Of a stretch of 64,000 nucleotides of DNA, positions 12,976 to 23,205 are shown piece after piece (the first letter of the stretch is position 1; every line of letters begins with the position of its first letter). The notes beneath the pieces are model-generated. The model was not told where the DNA came from. It worked only from the letters and a program-made list of their open reading frames with translations, and searched no databases. The stretch spans positions 1,054,001-1,118,000 of the forward strand of contig CP145412.1 in NCBI GenBank assembly GCA_036867785.1, written 5' to 3'. Origin of the DNA: Plasmodiophora brassicae. Its lineage: Eukaryota; Endomyxa: Phytomyxea; Phytomyxea; Plasmodiophorida. Both the position numbers and the translations under genes were made by a program.

Positions 12976-13275
12976 TAATGATTTAAACCCCCTATCCATT
13001 ACTGTGCGCTTCCTGCTTGTCGTAGAATATTTACGTCTGCTTAGCACGGAGGACGCCCATTACAGCGGATGGTCCTGTGTATTATACTATAGAGCAGTCT
13101 TATAAAGGAATGGCATCAGCTGAGTGGGAGGTTGATCCCATTCCCTGATAAGACTGCTCTAAAGTACTACACCGGACCATCTCCCACTGTAGCGGGCGCC
13201 TTCTGCGCTACGCAGACGTACATGTTCTACGTCAAGCAAGAAGCGCATAATACTGAAGAGGGTTTAAATTATTAG
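12976..13275. repeat. 300-nt imperfect fold-back (inverted repeat) between MCM5 and NF-YB
   Basis: The whole gap between two convergent genes is one palindrome centred near 13125. Left arm 12976-13118 and right arm 13133-13275 pair along their full length at roughly four positions in five. Perfect blocks include TAGAGCAGTCTTAT (13090-13103) with its complement at 13148-13161, and ATTTAAACC with GGTTTAAAT at the outer ends. Loop is about 14-20 nt. The left end starts 9 nt after the MCM5 stop; the right end overlaps the NF-YB stop codon. It could be a miniature inverted-repeat transposon, a hairpin RNA precursor, or a two-way 3'-end element. No clear target-site duplication beyond TA. Confidence 0.8.
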
Positions 13276-13730
13276 AGTGGGAGGTCCATGAAGATCGGGT
13301 CGTCTAGGGTGCTGTTGGGCTCGTCCGCCACGGGTTCAGCATTCTCGAACGACGTGTCGCCCGCGTCCGGTGACCGTTTCCTCTTTGACGACGTTGCCCC
13401 AACATTCCCGTACTGTTTGGTTTCTCGCAGGTATGCCAGCAGGCCCTTCAGCGGGATGACCATATCGCGAAACCCGACACTGTTCAACGCCTCGATGATA
13501 TCGTCACCGGTCACCGTCTTGCGCTTCTCGGTCGTCAATCGCTCGCTGGCGACACTGGTGACGAAGCCGACGAATTCCGAAACGCATTCCTGGACGACCT
13601 CCTTGGCGTCGCGCGAGATCTTGGCCGACTCGGGCAGCTCCATACGCATCAGCCTATTGATGTTGGCGATCGGCAGCTGGCGATCGTGATCCCGGCCGAC
13701 CTCGACGACCTGCTGCGTGTCGTTCTCCAT
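13272..13730 (-). CDS. NF-YB / HAP3 CCAAT-binding factor subunit
   Basis: Histone-fold subunit that pairs with NF-YC and NF-YA to bind CCAAT boxes. Intronless, 152 aa. The histone fold spans residues about 18-108: LPIANINRLMRMELPESAKIS, then VVQECVSEFVGFVTSVA and GDDIIEALNSVGF, all typical of NF-YB. The N-terminus is very short and the C-terminal 45 residues are polar with a KRKR nuclear-type basic patch. Its stop codon lies inside the outer end of the fold-back. Divergent from MAD1 with 185 nt between starts. It could in principle be a Dr1/NC2-beta-type relative, but the conserved core fits NF-YB better. Confidence 0.9.
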   Translation of the reverse strand: MENDTQQVVEVGRDHDRQLPIANINRLMRMELPESAKISRDAKEVVQECVSEFVGFVTSVASERLTTEKRKTVTGDDIIEALNSVGFRDMVIPLKGLLAYLRETKQYGNVGATSSKRKRSPDAGDTSFENAEPVADEPNSTLDDPIFMDLPL

Positions 13731-13914
13731 CTGCCAGCCCGTCGACGACTCGGCCGAGTTGCGCTACTGCGACCCGGAATTTGTCCGACGAGCAGCAACG
13801 TGACTGACAGATCCTGCCGAGCTGCACCGGAGAGGGGCACCAAAACCAGGTCGGGCTTCCGAGTCGCGGAACAAGTTGCCCCTGATTTTATTGTTGTCGG
13901 TGCCGCCGACTGCC

Positions 13915-14822
13915 ATGGCCATCGAAGGGGACGTCATGGATCAGGTGCGGGCCGTGCTGAACGCGTCGTCCAACGATCATGCGCTGTACGAGCGTAGTGG
14001 GTTGCTGAGTGCGGCGGATGCCCTTGCTGATGGTGTGGGCGGGCAGGCAGGTGCTGGTGTCGGTGCTGGCCGAAGTGCGGTCGCTGCGCCTGTGCCGGGA
14101 CGAGCTCAGTGAGATACAAGAGCGGGCCGCAAGGCAGGCCGACCAGCTGGAACGGGCGCTGGATACGATCGCGACGTTGGAGGCGCGCGTTGCTCGTGGT
14201 GAAACGAACCCGTCCACTACGAAAGTCCTGCGGTTGAAACGAAATCCCATGTCCACATCATCGTCATCAGATCCCAGCAGTGAGTCGTTCGCGCTATCGC
14301 CTAGTCGGCATCGCTCTGAAACGGCTGTGCAGCTGCTGAGAGTGAGGCGCAGACAGACCCCGACCAGCGGGACGTGCGGCTGACCTTGGAGATTAACGAG
14401 TTGCGGGCTGAAGTTGACGCGTGGAAGAAGAGAAGGAACACGCTGATGCAGGTTGGCCGACCTGGTCCACGCTTGTGCCCGCTTGCGGAACTCTGATTGG
14501 CGTACCCTAGGTTTACGCTCGTGAGACGGAACTGTTCCGAGACGACCTGCTGCAGATGCTGGGGTACCGTATCGAGTATCTGGCCCATCAACGAGAGTAC
14601 CGGTTGCGTTCGATGTTTGCAGAACCGGGCAGCGACGATGACGACGACAACGTTTTGTTGTTCCGGCGGGCACGCGATGGCAGCATACAGGTTATCGAGA
14701 CGCGCTTCATCACTGAACTGCCCGCATCGACGCTTGACAGTTTGCACACGTCGAGTTCTATCCCTGTCTTTCTGGCACACGTTACATTGGCGATGTGGCG
14801 TCAACGGTCGTGTCCATCGTGA
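13915..14822 (+). CDS. MAD1-type spindle checkpoint protein, short form
   Basis: Mitotic checkpoint protein that recruits MAD2 at kinetochores. Exons 13915-13985, 14047-14279, 14333-14451, 14511-14822; 244 aa. Residues about 25-75 are coiled coil. TKVLRLKRNP matches the MAD2-interaction motif of MAD1 (KVL core). The C-terminal domain is clear: FRDDLLQMLGYRIE, YRLRSMFAE, SIQVIETRFITELP, SIPVFLAHVTLAMW. Known MAD1 proteins are 600-750 aa with a long N-terminal coiled coil; here the gene starts just before the MAD2-binding region and NF-YB lies 185 nt upstream, so no long N-terminus can be hidden. The RLK motif that binds Bub1 in animals and yeast is RNT here. The third intron starts GTGAGT. MAD1 and ubinuclein stops are 51 nt apart. 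Confidence 0.8.
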
Positions 14823-14873
14823 GGCGCACGCAGCGCAGAGGCGGGCGGAATCGATGTCGGAATATAACGCTTA

Positions 14874-16793
14874 TTAGTCCAGTAGTGAAATAACCTCGAT
14901 ATTGGCCGGATGAACCTGACGCCGGAACGGAGCGAACGCCTCGGGAGGCGGGGAATCAAAGACGGACCCAGAGATCGGGGCTGCAGGTGCCTCAGGTATT
15001 TGGGGACGGACAACGGGCACCGGCGATGCAGACGACGCGGTAACGAGCTTCGCTTTCTTGGCCGGGGATGGCAGCGATTCTTTCCTCGGTGGCGAACTGG
15101 GCGTTGCGACTGGACCTGTTTTCTCTTCGGCCTGGCTGTTCTTTGCTTTGTATCGCTTGTAGGCATCGTTTAGGTGGATCATGGTCACGCCGCATTCCGC
15201 CGGCCAGCTTTCCAGCACCTATCGAAATGAGTCGGCGCCAGGTCACCAGGTACTCTCAGGGCAGGGCTGAACACGCCAATGTTACCTGCTTGAAATATCT
15301 TCGACGTACAGCATCATCTTGCAACGGCTCAACCTGAAAGCTTGGATTAGATTGCATCGCCCTCAGCGAAACAAAGGGGCACGTACTTTCGATGGGGTCC
15401 CATCTCCTTGAGGTTTCGGCTTCGACTTGGACAGCGCTGCGTTCGAGGCCACAGTCCACTCGTGCGCACACGAGGACAATTCGAGAAGGTCGGGGGCGAA
15501 CAAGTCCCATCGGCATCTGCTGAACGTGAGCAGTAGGCCGTTTCCAGTGCGTTCCAGCAGCACCCTAACCTGTACTTATGCTTATCCTTGTCCGCGCCCT
15601 TCTTGTATACATTTGGCGCGTTGGCGTTCCCGCTGGCGACAGCCGCTTCGTATGACGCGACATCTTTTCGGATCTTCATTTTCAAGCGCCGAATAATCTG
15701 CACAACCATAAGTACATGATCGTCCCTGCTCAGAAGAATTAAGTAACCTTCTTTGCATTCGTCTCGTGTTTCTTGGGTAGCCATTGAGTATACATTTTCT
15801 TTAACCTCTCCTTGATATTGCCTTTGGCAAAAGGTGAGTGCTCTGGAAACACGCCAGACAGCTGCTGGTACAAGTGCTTCCTCTCGGTAGCCTTGGCGGC
15901 ACGAATCCGCTCTTCGATGCCCATCAAGGCCGTCTCCAGAGTTGCAGGAACAGGTCTTTTCCCACCGTCCATCTCAGCGACTTTCGCACCAAGCGACTCA
16001 ATCAAGTCACGCAGAGCGGTCATTTCCTCAGTGAACGGCTCGTCAACGACCCCACCGAGTGTGACCTTGACTCTGGTGTCCTCTTCGACCGGAGGACGCA
16101 ATGGAATAGCTGCAGGACGAATGCTCTTCTGCTTCGGCTTCGAAGGTTTCGGTTTAACTTGCTTCTCTACGACCGCAATGTCGCCAGTTTGAACAAAGAA
16201 ACCTACATGTATACCGAATACGCTGGTGAACAACAACAGAACAAGCATACCCAGCATACAGCGGCCAAACCTTTCATTTCTGTTTCAATCCTTTTGGATT
16301 TCTCCACGTCGAACAATTCGCTATCGTCGATGAACGGATCATTAACGTCGTAATAGCTGCCTCGCGAGTGGACTTCGTCATCTTCGTCGACGCCGCCATC
16401 CTTAATTCCGTACCATGAGATATTCGTGCATGACAATGGAGAGCAAGACAGCTGCCACGTACCACATCCATTCGGTCTGCCCCGTCCGCCGGCTCCTCTG
16501 ACGAACTCTCCAGTGACGCACACAGCGCCGTCCACGATATCACAGGACCTGCACATGCGCGTGAGAAACGGCAATCAATGCCATCGACCAGGCGGTCGTG
16601 GACCCGTCTCCTTGAGATCGACCCAGAAGCGGAGGCAGCCGATCGGTTCGTCGGCCGACCCTACGTCATCACCATCGTCCTCCTCTTCCTCCTCCTCCTC
16701 TTCCTCTTCGTCATCGTCTTCCTCCTCATCGTCGCGCTCGTCTTCCAAGTCAATCTCCTCAACAGCAGCGGGCGGCGGCCCCGTCGTGATCAT
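14874..16793 (-). CDS. ubinuclein / HPC2-like HIR complex subunit
   Basis: Subunit of the HIRA/HIR histone H3.3-H4 chaperone complex in the nucleus. Eight exons: 16589-16793, 16463-16548, 16271-16400, 15748-16202, 15570-15697, 15387-15516, 15286-15333, 14874-15218; 508 aa. After an acidic Glu/Asp run the HPC2-related domain starts with LRFWVDLKE, then YYDVNDPFIDDSELFD followed by GFFVQTGDIAVVE, the diagnostic signature. The middle domain (FPEHSPFAKGNIKERLKKMY, then LKMKIRKDVASY and WDLFAPDLLELS) resembles the conserved ubinuclein region, ending VLESWPAECG. The C-terminal tail is Pro/Ser/Lys rich. Intron 1 is only 40 nt. Start ATG 16793 lies just before the acidic run; an earlier exon is possible. 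All phases agree. Confidence 0.82.
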
Positions 16794-16999
16794 CGTAACG
16801 CACGCAGCCGGCGCGCGCAGTATAACGCTGTTCGACGCCGCACCAAGGCCAGCGGTATGATTGATACCGTCTGGGGGGCCATTGCCCAACTCGGACGCCA
16901 ACTTGCCACGCTGACGTTGTCGGTCGGAAGGGTGTTCACGCAGAGTGCCTGTTGGTTCTAACCTAATTTTATAGTCTAGTGATCGAGCGAGCCGCGTCT

Positions 17000-17650
17000 T
17001 CAGACGAGCGGTAGGCGTGAGAAACGAGGTCGCCAGCGTCGTGACGGCCATTTGCCTCGGGCCCTGCAGGGTGGCATACGCAACGATGGTTGGGTATAGA
17101 TGGTCGCATCCGGGTCTTCGTCCTCCGGGATCAGCGAGACGCGCCGTCGTCGTCGTAGAAGGCGGCGAAGACGATGGACGAGGGTCCGGGATTCGCAGTC
17201 GCAGCGAACGTCGCTGCTGGTCGCCACCAGGAATACCTTGACGTAGAGCTGTTCGATACCGCCCTCGGGCTGTGCTGACATTGGCCAACCCGTCGCGGCC
17301 GCATCCGCGCTCGAGTGCCGGCTGATGCGATCACTTGATGACACCGACGTGGACGAGCACTCGCGTTCGTTCTGTCGACATGAAGGTCTCCACTTCCGTC
17401 TCGCAGGATCGGGCATGCCAGGCCCACGCTTAACTTCCGGCGCCCTCTTAGCATTCCCTTCACTTTCAGATCTGCGGATACGGTCAGTGGCCACTCGGAG
17501 GACAGCGACGGTGGATGACACGTACAGCAGAGGCATGCTCTCTCCGTGGCCGCCAATTGGAAATGACGGCGCCGTGCGGTCGTCGGGCATCTCGGCAGTC
17601 AGCGTTCGGCTCCGCCCGAAAAGGGTGCCCGAACCGAGAGCCGAAAACAA
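17000..17650 (-). CDS. Arg-rich hypothetical protein, 216 aa
   Basis: Open frame of 216 codons. I recognise no family. The first 130 residues are polar and low in complexity (Ser, Arg, Pro). Residues about 135-165 contain a strand-like QLYVKVFLVAT segment, then an Arg-rich helix RLRRLLRRRRR and the acidic patch PEDEDPD. It may be one exon of a longer gene, since a GT lies just after LYVK. Overlapping frames on the other strand are equally long, so coding status is not certain. Confidence 0.35.
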   Translation of the reverse strand: MFSALGSGTLFGRSRTLTAEMPDDRTAPSFPIGGHGESMPLLYVSSTVAVLRVATDRIRRSESEGNAKRAPEVKRGPGMPDPARRKWRPSCRQNERECSSTSVSSSDRISRHSSADAAATGWPMSAQPEGGIEQLYVKVFLVATSSDVRCDCESRTLVHRLRRLLRRRRRVSLIPEDEDPDATIYTQPSLRMPPCRARGKWPSRRWRPRFSRLPLV

Positions 17651-18967
17651 CGACCCCGCTCAGTCGCGTCTCTCACGCCCACCCGCGTGGCGGTCCGATC
17701 CGCGACAGGCTATTCCTGTCGGCGGTCCGTCGGCAATTGGTCGAGATTCCGGGCGTACCCCGCGCGTTGCGGTATGGATGGAAGTGCGTCCAGCCACACG
17801 GGCGCACCACACGGCACAGTGCACTGGGTGGCACGATGCGTCCGCCGCTCACGTGTCTGCCGACAGAGGCCCCGGCAGTGTCTGCTGAGTAACCGGGTGT
17901 CTGTGATACACGGCCACGGGTCACATCAGCAAGCCTCCTCGTGTCGGCGCCACTCCTTATGTAGGCGGAATTGCTATCTTTTTCAGGGAACTAACACATG
18001 TTTCGGATTTGTGCCGCCGACGAGTACTGGGGCGAGCCGGATATGGCTTTTGCAACGCAAGCTTGGAGATATGGTACGTTGTCAAGCATATAAACCAAAC
18101 GGAATTGATGAACGTTACCCGGGTTTCGATGATTGAGTAACCTGCCCGGGCCCGCTGCAGTCGGCACGATGAGGTCAGTCTCCGATTGTTGCCTTAGATA
18201 TGAATCCTTCGATTCGCCCCTTTGTCGCCCATATGGATTACGTGCGCTACCCGGAAACGATTGTTGTAACCGATAACTGAACGGCGTCGTCTGAATGCTG
18301 GATTCGGCGCCAGAGGATGTCACTAAGCTGACTCCAATGAAGCAACGGAATCATATAGCATGGCAACGCTTCCTGCACCGCGCTGCTAGGTATCGAAAGG
18401 TCGCCGACATGTGAAAATCCATCGTCACTGGCGATCAACGCGTCAGCTTTAGAGGGAAGGGTGAGTTGTGGAATTAAAAGGTTCCGTAGTTTCTTTGGAG
18501 GCAGCTTGAAATATATGACGTGCGCTGGCGCCGAATTCGGTCACAATAATCGTTTCCAGGAGCTTTACTGTGTAGTAATAGTACTGATAAACCCAAAGGC
18601 AAGACGTATGCAATGCGCAACGCTACAAAAAGGTGGTCTTGCGGAGTTTCCCGTTCGCGTTGCCTGCATATACGGTAGCTGTCGTGTTGGCCAGGAAGAA
18701 GACGGCCTGATCGCAGGGCCATATACGGAACAGCACCGACCGAAGGCTGCAGTGACGGCAACGGTCAACGTTGTACGAACGTCGCTACCCGTACGGTCGT
18801 GTTGGCTCTACTGCAACATGCGTCGGGCCGCTAAGTGGGTGGTATGTATAACGCACGCCCGTAGGTCGCCCAATTTAGGCAGGCGTCCGTCGGCGGTGTC
18901 CGAAGGCGCGCTCGCGTGCTCCGACGCCCGAGCGGCAAACCGCATTTGGCTTCCTGAGGTTTGCGCA
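17651..18967. other. gene-poor stretch upstream of a predicted surface protein gene
   Basis: About 1.3 kb. Long open frames exist on both strands, one of them continuous with the next gene's first exon back to 18461, but their translations look non-coding (many Arg, Cys and Trp, no domain). I see no repeat or RNA gene. It probably contains the promoter of the gene at 18968. Confidence 0.4.
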
Positions 18968-21274
18968 ATGAAACAGCAAGGCGGGAGGTCGATGGAGGTT
19001 CTCTCTCTGATCTTCATTGTTGTTGCTGCACAAGTCAACGCGATGGATCGTTCACTCGAGTCTCGCATGACAACCTTGGGACGTCAGAACGGTCCTGGCG
19101 CGCCCGCGACGCATGGTTCGAGCCCGCGGTCGGAGAGTGTACCTGCTGGCGCATCGCAGACGTTTGCGCAAGGCGCGATAGTCGACGCTGACAGTGTTCA
19201 CCTTGGCAAAATTGAGGACGTGGATGATGATGACGAGCAGTACGTCTGCGCAACGTTTCTATGCATCGGTTTGACATTACCATCAGGTACAGGCCTTCGG
19301 TTGGCATCAGCGCCAAACGTCCAGGCCAGCCTATGGTTTCACGTCCCGTGCCCGGGCTGTCTCGGGAGCACTATTTGCCCTTTCATACCGTTGGTTTAGG
19401 GCTTGTCCAATCGCAACTGTGAGTCCCAATGCGTCCGTACGTCGCAACCATACCGGCAGCCGCTTACCGGCGATTCTAGCTATGGGCTTTCTGCCAATCC
19501 TCGGCAAGTGGTGCGCAAATGCGGCCGGGTACGTCTGGTTTGGTTTGAGCTGGGAATCGTACTTTGACCGATCGACAATATAGCCTCTGTCTGTACCATC
19601 CGTCGCTGTCAGCGAAGTTCACTGCAATCCAACGGTTGGTGGATTTGATAAGCTTCACCTGCGAGCTGCTCCACCTGAACTGTGTACCTGTCACTGTATT
19701 CAGGAACAACGACGTGCACTGAATGAGAGTGCGTCGAATTCCAGCGGCTGCTCTAACCAGACGGCGAGCCGCACCTTTGAAGTACGTTCGGCGCTTTGTC
19801 TGTCTGAGGTATATGTTTTGAAAGCTTCCTTAATCTGTCCAGGTACTAGTTGAAGCGTCAATGTCTGTTGTCACGCCTGCGGCGAATGCTGTCCCTTGCA
19901 GTCCAGCGGTTAGGTCACGTACTGAGGATACCTTGGCAGCATTTCGGCTAAACTGGTTTGCTCAGGCAGACGTGCTTCCGCGAGGCACCATGGAGTCGTT
20001 CGTGTCGAATGATGCCGATGAAGTATGGCTGCTTGTGCCGTATATCGGAATGAAGTCTGACGGGTTGGGCTTCTAGGCACCGACTGCACCGTCGATTATC
20101 GAAAGTGGCGCGCTTGTGAGCTCGTCATCGGATGGCCGTTGCAACAATGGAGCGGTTGGTAAAACCTGTTCGCCTGATAGGGATGTCGTCCTAACGTGCA
20201 ATGCCTCGTTCAGGAGGACGCACATCTCCCTATGGTGAATGCATCGAATGGCAGCAGTTGCTCCGACATGACGACGGTTAACACAACTGAAGTATGTCAC
20301 GGTTGCGTGAATTTGGGATATGACCTTGTGATACGCTTGATTTGTAGGCACCGACCGTGCTGACGACCCGCATATGTTCCGCGCCCATGATCTTAACAGC
20401 TGGTGACGGGCCTATCGAAGGAGCGGTTAGTACATTATCCGTCCCGAAACGTGTTTCGCTAAATGGAATGCTAGTCCAAGATAATCCCCGTGAGCATCGC
20501 GGAGTTGAATGGGTCGAACGCCAGCGACAGTTCCGAAATCACGAGGACCCAAGCACAGAAGGAGATTAGTGTGTCGCCAATGTCAGCTCGTCGGCATTGT
20601 ATGAACGTCATGTGTGCTGATGAGGAAGTACAGATTGACGCCGATGTCTTCGGCGTCTCTGTCATCTGCTGGCGGTTCCCGTTGTGATGACCCGCTGAAC
20701 AAGGCCGTGCCTGAGACCTTGGACTCCAGTACCCATCTATCGAGGTTGGTATCGGCGTCTGCCTGTTTCACTGGCCTCGTTTAACCTGTGTTGCAGTGGA
20801 ACCGAGTCGCACCATGTCGCACCAAGCGTTGATACGACGATGACGTATGCTGCTGTAGCGGCTGCCGTTGCTTTGCCGGTACTCTCCTGGCGTCACGTTA
20901 CAAGGCGGCGCTCGTCCGGTGCCGTCGCTCCTCACGATAACGCCGAGCGACACGGTCTTCGTCGAGTGGTTGGCGTAGGCGCTGGGCTAGTTGGCACAGC
21001 AGCGATCGCATACCAGCTCTTGAAAGAAGCACGAAAACCGCTGCCAGCTGGGCGACCTGTCCCCGAATCGTCCAGACGTCGTGGTCCTGAACAGCACTCG
21101 AAGATACCTGTTCTCGTCGGTACTGCTCTCGGCGTTCTCCTGATTGGCATTGCCCTGTCCGTCTACCTGCGCAAGCGTCGTCAGCGCCGGGAGCTGCTGA
21201 AGCTCGCCAAGTGGCACACAGTATTCCCTGACCCTATCGTCTTCGATCATGGGATTGGCGAGGAACGCGTCTAG
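18968..21274 (+). CDS. predicted surface protein: secreted repeat region plus three membrane helices
   Basis: Unknown family. Eleven exons: 18968-19239, 19287-19418, 19480-19528, 19584-19781, 19843-20022, 20077-20154, 20214-20291, 20348-20425, 20481-20627, 20704-20744, 20797-21274; 576 aa, all phases consistent. The N-terminus has a signal-like core (VLSLIFIVVAAQVNA). The middle (residues 100-415) is Ser/Thr/Ala rich with scattered Cys and N-glycosylation sites such as NESASNSS, NASNGS and NGSNAS. Exons 6, 7 and 8 are each exactly 78 nt, phase 0; exons 6 and 8 both begin APT and end GA. The C-terminus has three hydrophobic segments (AAVAAAVALPVL; VGAGLVGTAAIAYQLL; IPVLVGTALGVLLIGIALSV) separated by Arg-rich loops. 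The same layout occurs in the protein at 34745-36514. Function unknown; I infer a cell-surface role. Confidence 0.7.
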
Positions 21275-21482
21275 CCCATTCGAACTCACACTGTCACCTT
21301 CGTCCCCGAATACATCTCGTGACCAGTTTCTATCTCACTACATTGCCCGCCCTTCCCGGGCACATGAACGCCAAGGCTTCGCAAGTCGGAATGCGATAGG
21401 TGCACCTTCGATCTTGTGTGAACGTAACCGGCGGCGGCGTTATGATCTGGTACCCAGAGTGTATACGACATGGCCAGTCTCG

Positions 21483-21695
21483 TCACTTGCTCCTGATGAA
21501 GGCCCGCAGGATCAGCAGCGACAGGACGAGCATGAACACGCCGATGACGATACTGGAAATGAGGGCGTCGGTGACGTTAATCGGAATAGGGGTTAGCGCC
21601 GGCGCCGTCTGCATCGCGACGATCGACGCGCCGGCGCAAGCCATCAGGCAGACGGCCACAGCAGCGATCGCGCCTGCGTGTAGCGGTGACCCCAT
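21483..21695 (-). CDS. small two-helix membrane protein, 70 aa
   Basis: Short intronless frame from ATG 21695. Two hydrophobic segments, AGAIAAVAVCLMACAGASIV and SSIVIGVFMLVLSLLILRAF, joined by a polar loop with an N-glycosylation-type NVT and ending in Arg/Lys. No family recognised. Longer in-frame extensions upstream look non-coding. It is convergent with the surface-protein gene to its left and divergent from the dioxygenase gene to its right. Confidence 0.5.
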   Translation of the reverse strand: MGSPLHAGAIAAVAVCLMACAGASIVAMQTAPALTPIPINVTDALISSIVIGVFMLVLSLLILRAFIRSK

Positions 21696-21977
21696 CGTTG
21701 CCACCTCGTTGCGCCTTTCACGTTTGGTGCAGTGGGCCCCAGCAATGGACACACACACACGTTCGTCGGTCCAGAATACGGATACGTCTTCTCGAATGTT
21801 CTGTACGGGGGTGGCCGCATGCATGCATGCGTCCGGGTGTGCCCACGTACAGCACCATCGAAAGAGGGCTCCGTCAGGCGCATCCCTGACGGCTGATGAC
21901 TGATCGACCACGAGATCCCATGGTGGTCACAGACTGAACGTTGGGAATCGCGTCGGCGACCAGCGCCAGTGTTGACC

Positions 21978-23143
21978 ATGTCGGGCGCGGGCGGTGAGCG
22001 ATCCGGCCCTCAGGAACCGGTCCTGTTTGTCGGGCATGGTGGCGGGCCCGGATTCTTCATGCGCGTCCCCGAGGGGCACCCGATGAAGAGCATCGATGCG
22101 GATTCGGTGTACCCGGCGGTACTCGCCCGTCTCGTGTCTTGCCACCCGATTAACCGCTGAGGATTGGCACTGCTAGAAAATGAAGTCCTGCTTCCCGGAA
22201 TTGTATGGCGGCGATCGACGGCCCAAGGCGATACTGGTGGTGTCGGCGCACTGGGAAGGCAATCGGGCCATCGAGGTGCTCGTTCGATCTCCCAGCCCCC
22301 TGCTGTTCGATGTCAGGATCACGAGCCTGCCTCGACATGTATCCCAAACTGAATGTGCTCCTGCCTGCGTAGTACTATGGGTTCCCCGAAGAATGCTACA
22401 AGTACACGTACAACTGTCCCACTGACCTGTCGCTAGCTGCCACCGTCCAGAACCTTCTGGGTAGGTCGTGCGCAGCGCATAAGGTTTAACGACATCGCTG
22501 ACCATTCTTCCAGAATCCAGTGGCATTACGTGTGGGCGGAACACTGAACGCGGGCTGGACCATGGCGTATTCATTCCGCTGATGCTCCTTGTAATTAGCG
22601 GCATACGCGGTGTGAACAGCGGCCCGCCGACTAAAGGACTGATGTCTTAGGCCCCCGATGCCGGTATTCCGGTTGTCCAACTATCCCTGCACCCGTCACT
22701 TGACGCTGAACTTCACATTCGTCTCGGCGAGGTTCTGTCTCCGCTTCGGTCCCAAGGGGTGCTCATCCTTGGATCAGGTTGAACGGTGGTCGTCAATGTT
22801 CGCCCCATCACGCATGCTGACCGTGGCCATTGTGAAAGGCATGGCAACACACAACCTCAGCCTGATGCGCCACAGTACATCTAGCGATCAGCTTGAGAAA
22901 TGGGCCGCCGATTTCCATGCCTGGCTGGATACGACCCTGCTGAACTCAACGCCCGACGACCGGCGGAAACGCCTGATCGCCTGGGCACAACAAGCGCCGC
23001 ATGCTCGCAAGGCGCATCCCAGGGAGGAGCATCTTCTCCCGCTGCTGGTTTGTGTCGGCGCAGCCGGATCAGGGGCGATGTCGAAACGTTGGGCAGGATG
23101 GCCAGCTGGACATATGTCTCTGGCGTCGTACAGCTCCCCGTAA
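21978..23143 (+). CDS. LigB-type extradiol dioxygenase, 4,5-DOPA dioxygenase-like
   Basis: Class III extradiol ring-opening dioxygenase of the DODA/YgiD type; relatives cleave DOPA or other catechols. Exons 21978-22133, 22177-22311, 22373-22460, 22514-22590, 22651-22777, 22839-23143; 295 aa, the usual length. Metal-site histidines are present in [31 protein letters not shown] and THNL. Splicing restores [17 protein letters not shown], typical of the family, and the end [18 protein letters not shown] with AGHMSLASY. Introns are 43-61 nt. The true substrate cannot be told from sequence: in non-plant eukaryotes this family is often annotated as DOPA dioxygenase without proof. Start ATG 21978 is the first in frame. 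Confidence 0.9.
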
Positions 23144-23205
23144 TGAGATATTCCATACGGATCGTCAGTAAATATCCAGCGGTATCGTCGCTGCTTGCAC
23201 CGACG

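Noticed and set aside
16630-16860. Poly-Ser plus-strand protein
   Set aside because: It is the antisense of the Glu/Asp run in the ubinuclein-like first exon.
17325-17892. Plus-strand frames of 125-187 aa
   Set aside because: Arg/Pro/Ser-rich, no domain, and overlapped by another frame of equal length; no reason to prefer them.
18461-18967. N-terminal extension of the surface protein
   Set aside because: The frame is open but reads as non-coding and would bury the signal peptide that starts at 18968.
19420-19422. Stop codon ending the surface protein at 167 aa
   Set aside because: A GTGAGT donor lies exactly over it and splicing continues an in-phase chain of nine further exons to the membrane helices.
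21741-21775. Short CA-rich run as a microsatellite
   Set aside because: Only a few dinucleotide repeats; too short to call.
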